NCBI GenBank assembly: GCA_017560175.1
Contig: JAFYOK010000074.1
Coordinates: 1 to 5,740, forward strand
DNA length: 5,740 nt
Reading direction: 5' to 3'
From: Clostridia bacterium
GTDB taxonomy: Bacteria; Bacillota; Clostridia; Oscillospirales; Butyricicoccaceae
Shown piece after piece: positions 5,502-5,740 of the stretch (its first letter is position 1; every line of letters starts with the position of its first letter). The translations under genes were made by a program, and so were the position numbers. Below the pieces are notes generated by a model, which was not told the origin of the DNA, did not search any database, and saw only the letters and a list, made by a program, of their open reading frames with translations.

Positions 5502-5660
5502 TGAAATCGCACCGTGTGCGATGAAATCCGAGCGTTGCTCGGATGAAATCTGCTTTGCAGATGAAATCAAATCCGTCCCACGCCCGACGAAGTCGGATTT
5601 CATCATGAAATGATTTCATCTCACAACAGTGAGATTTATCCCGTCCACAAGGACGGATTT
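5485..5660. repeat. Array of short palindromes separated by ATGAAAT / ATTTCAT
   Basis: ATGAAAT occurs at 5501, 5521, 5543, 5561 and 5605, and its complement ATTTCAT at 5597 and 5613, with a decayed ATTTAT at 5634. Between them sit different perfect hairpins: CGCAC-CGT-GTGCG (5508-5520), CCGAGC-GTT-GCTCGG (5528-5542), CTGC-TTT-GCAG (5550-5560), CCGAC-GAA-GTCGG (5584-5596), CTCAC-AACA-GTGAG (5620-5633) and CCGTCC-ACAA-GGACGG (5641-5656). Flanking AT bases extend several stems by two pairs. A degenerate unit, AGC-TTC-GCT, lies at 5488-5496 within the gene's promoter. Spacing of the first four repeats is 20, 22 and 18 bp. This is not a CRISPR array: repeats are only 7 bp and the intervening units are palindromes. 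No open reading frame spans it. Function unknown; it may be structured RNA, a protein-binding array or part of a small mobile element. Confidence 0.85.
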
Positions 5661-5663
5661 AGT

Positions 5664-5706
5664 TGAAAAGACCCCAGTTTGTCATAGACAAACTGGGGTC
5701 TTTTCA
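5664..5706. terminator. 20-bp hairpin, intrinsic terminator downstream of the tRNA
   Basis: TGAAAAGACCCCAGTTTGTC (5664-5683) pairs perfectly with its complement at 5687-5706 around a 3-nt ATA loop. The core GC-rich stem is followed by TTTTC in either direction. It starts right after the tRNA's CCA end on the minus strand, so it most likely terminates the tRNA transcript and also blocks plus-strand transcription from the array into the tRNA. Its length and perfection exceed an ordinary terminator. Confidence 0.8.
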
Positions 5707-5740
5707 TGGCGCGCCCGACTGGATTCGAACCAGCGTATGC
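5707..5740 (-). tRNA. 3' part of a tRNA, probably tRNA-Arg (runs off the right edge)
   Basis: On the minus strand the T arm is GCTGG-TTCGAAT-CCAGT, with the conserved TTCGA loop and one G-U pair, followed by the acceptor strand CGGGCGC, discriminator G and encoded CCA (5709-5707). The matching 5' acceptor strand would be GCGCCCG, which together with discriminator G is typical of a Firmicute tRNA-Arg. The anticodon lies outside the window, so the isoacceptor cannot be stated. Confidence 0.85.

Noticed and set aside
5501..5640. CRISPR array
   Set aside because: The repeated word is only 7 bp, intervals are 18-22 bp and the intervening sequences are self-complementary palindromes; no cas gene is present.
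5099..5740. Diversity-generating retroelement or retron
   Set aside because: The four-helix-bundle protein resembles Avd in fold, but there is no reverse transcriptase, template/variable repeat pair or msr/msd structure in the window.

Overview
The window looks like chromosomal DNA of a low-to-mid-GC anaerobic Firmicute. Oscillospiraceae / Faecalibacterium-like Clostridia is my best guess, based on gene content, strong GGAG/AAAGGA ribosome binding sites, vegetative TTGACA/TATAAT promoters and CCA-encoded tRNA style. This assignment is inference and no sequence search was possible.

Layout from left to right: (1) the first 120 codons of an S9-family serine peptidase on the minus strand, with its own promoter and a dyad over the -35 box; (2) a minus-strand LysR-type regulator divergent from a plus-strand TauE/SafE-family anion exporter, their two promoters overlapping face to face on one AGTATACT palindrome, with a strong intrinsic terminator inside the exporter's leader; (3) a bidirectional terminator, then a minus-strand thioredoxin-fold peroxiredoxin-like protein with a CxxC motif; (4) a minus-strand Na+/phosphate cotransporter fused to a PhoU-like domain, preceded by a good promoter and a tandem 11-bp-period repeat that resembles a Pho box; (5) a minus-strand four-helix-bundle (S23 / 23S rRNA intervening-sequence type) protein; (6) an unusual array of short palindromes separated by ATGAAAT or its complement, running directly into that gene's promoter; (7) a 20-bp near-perfect hairpin terminator and the 3' end of a minus-strand tRNA, probably tRNA-Arg.

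Each gene of the left and middle part has its own promoter and terminator, so these are mostly single-gene transcription units. The LysR/exporter pair is a classical regulator-target arrangement. The phosphate transporter plus PhoU domain plus putative Pho box is a coherent phosphate-responsive unit.

The part most worth a second look is 5099-5706. The four-helix-bundle gene, its promoter and the ATGAAAT-spaced hairpin array are physically merged, and the whole block lies immediately downstream of a tRNA gene. Stems differ in sequence but keep their symmetry, the array reverses orientation in the middle, and a 10-bp long-range pairing competes with local hairpins. I cannot say what it does; it could be a structured RNA, a protein-binding or recombination array, or a small non-autonomous mobile element.
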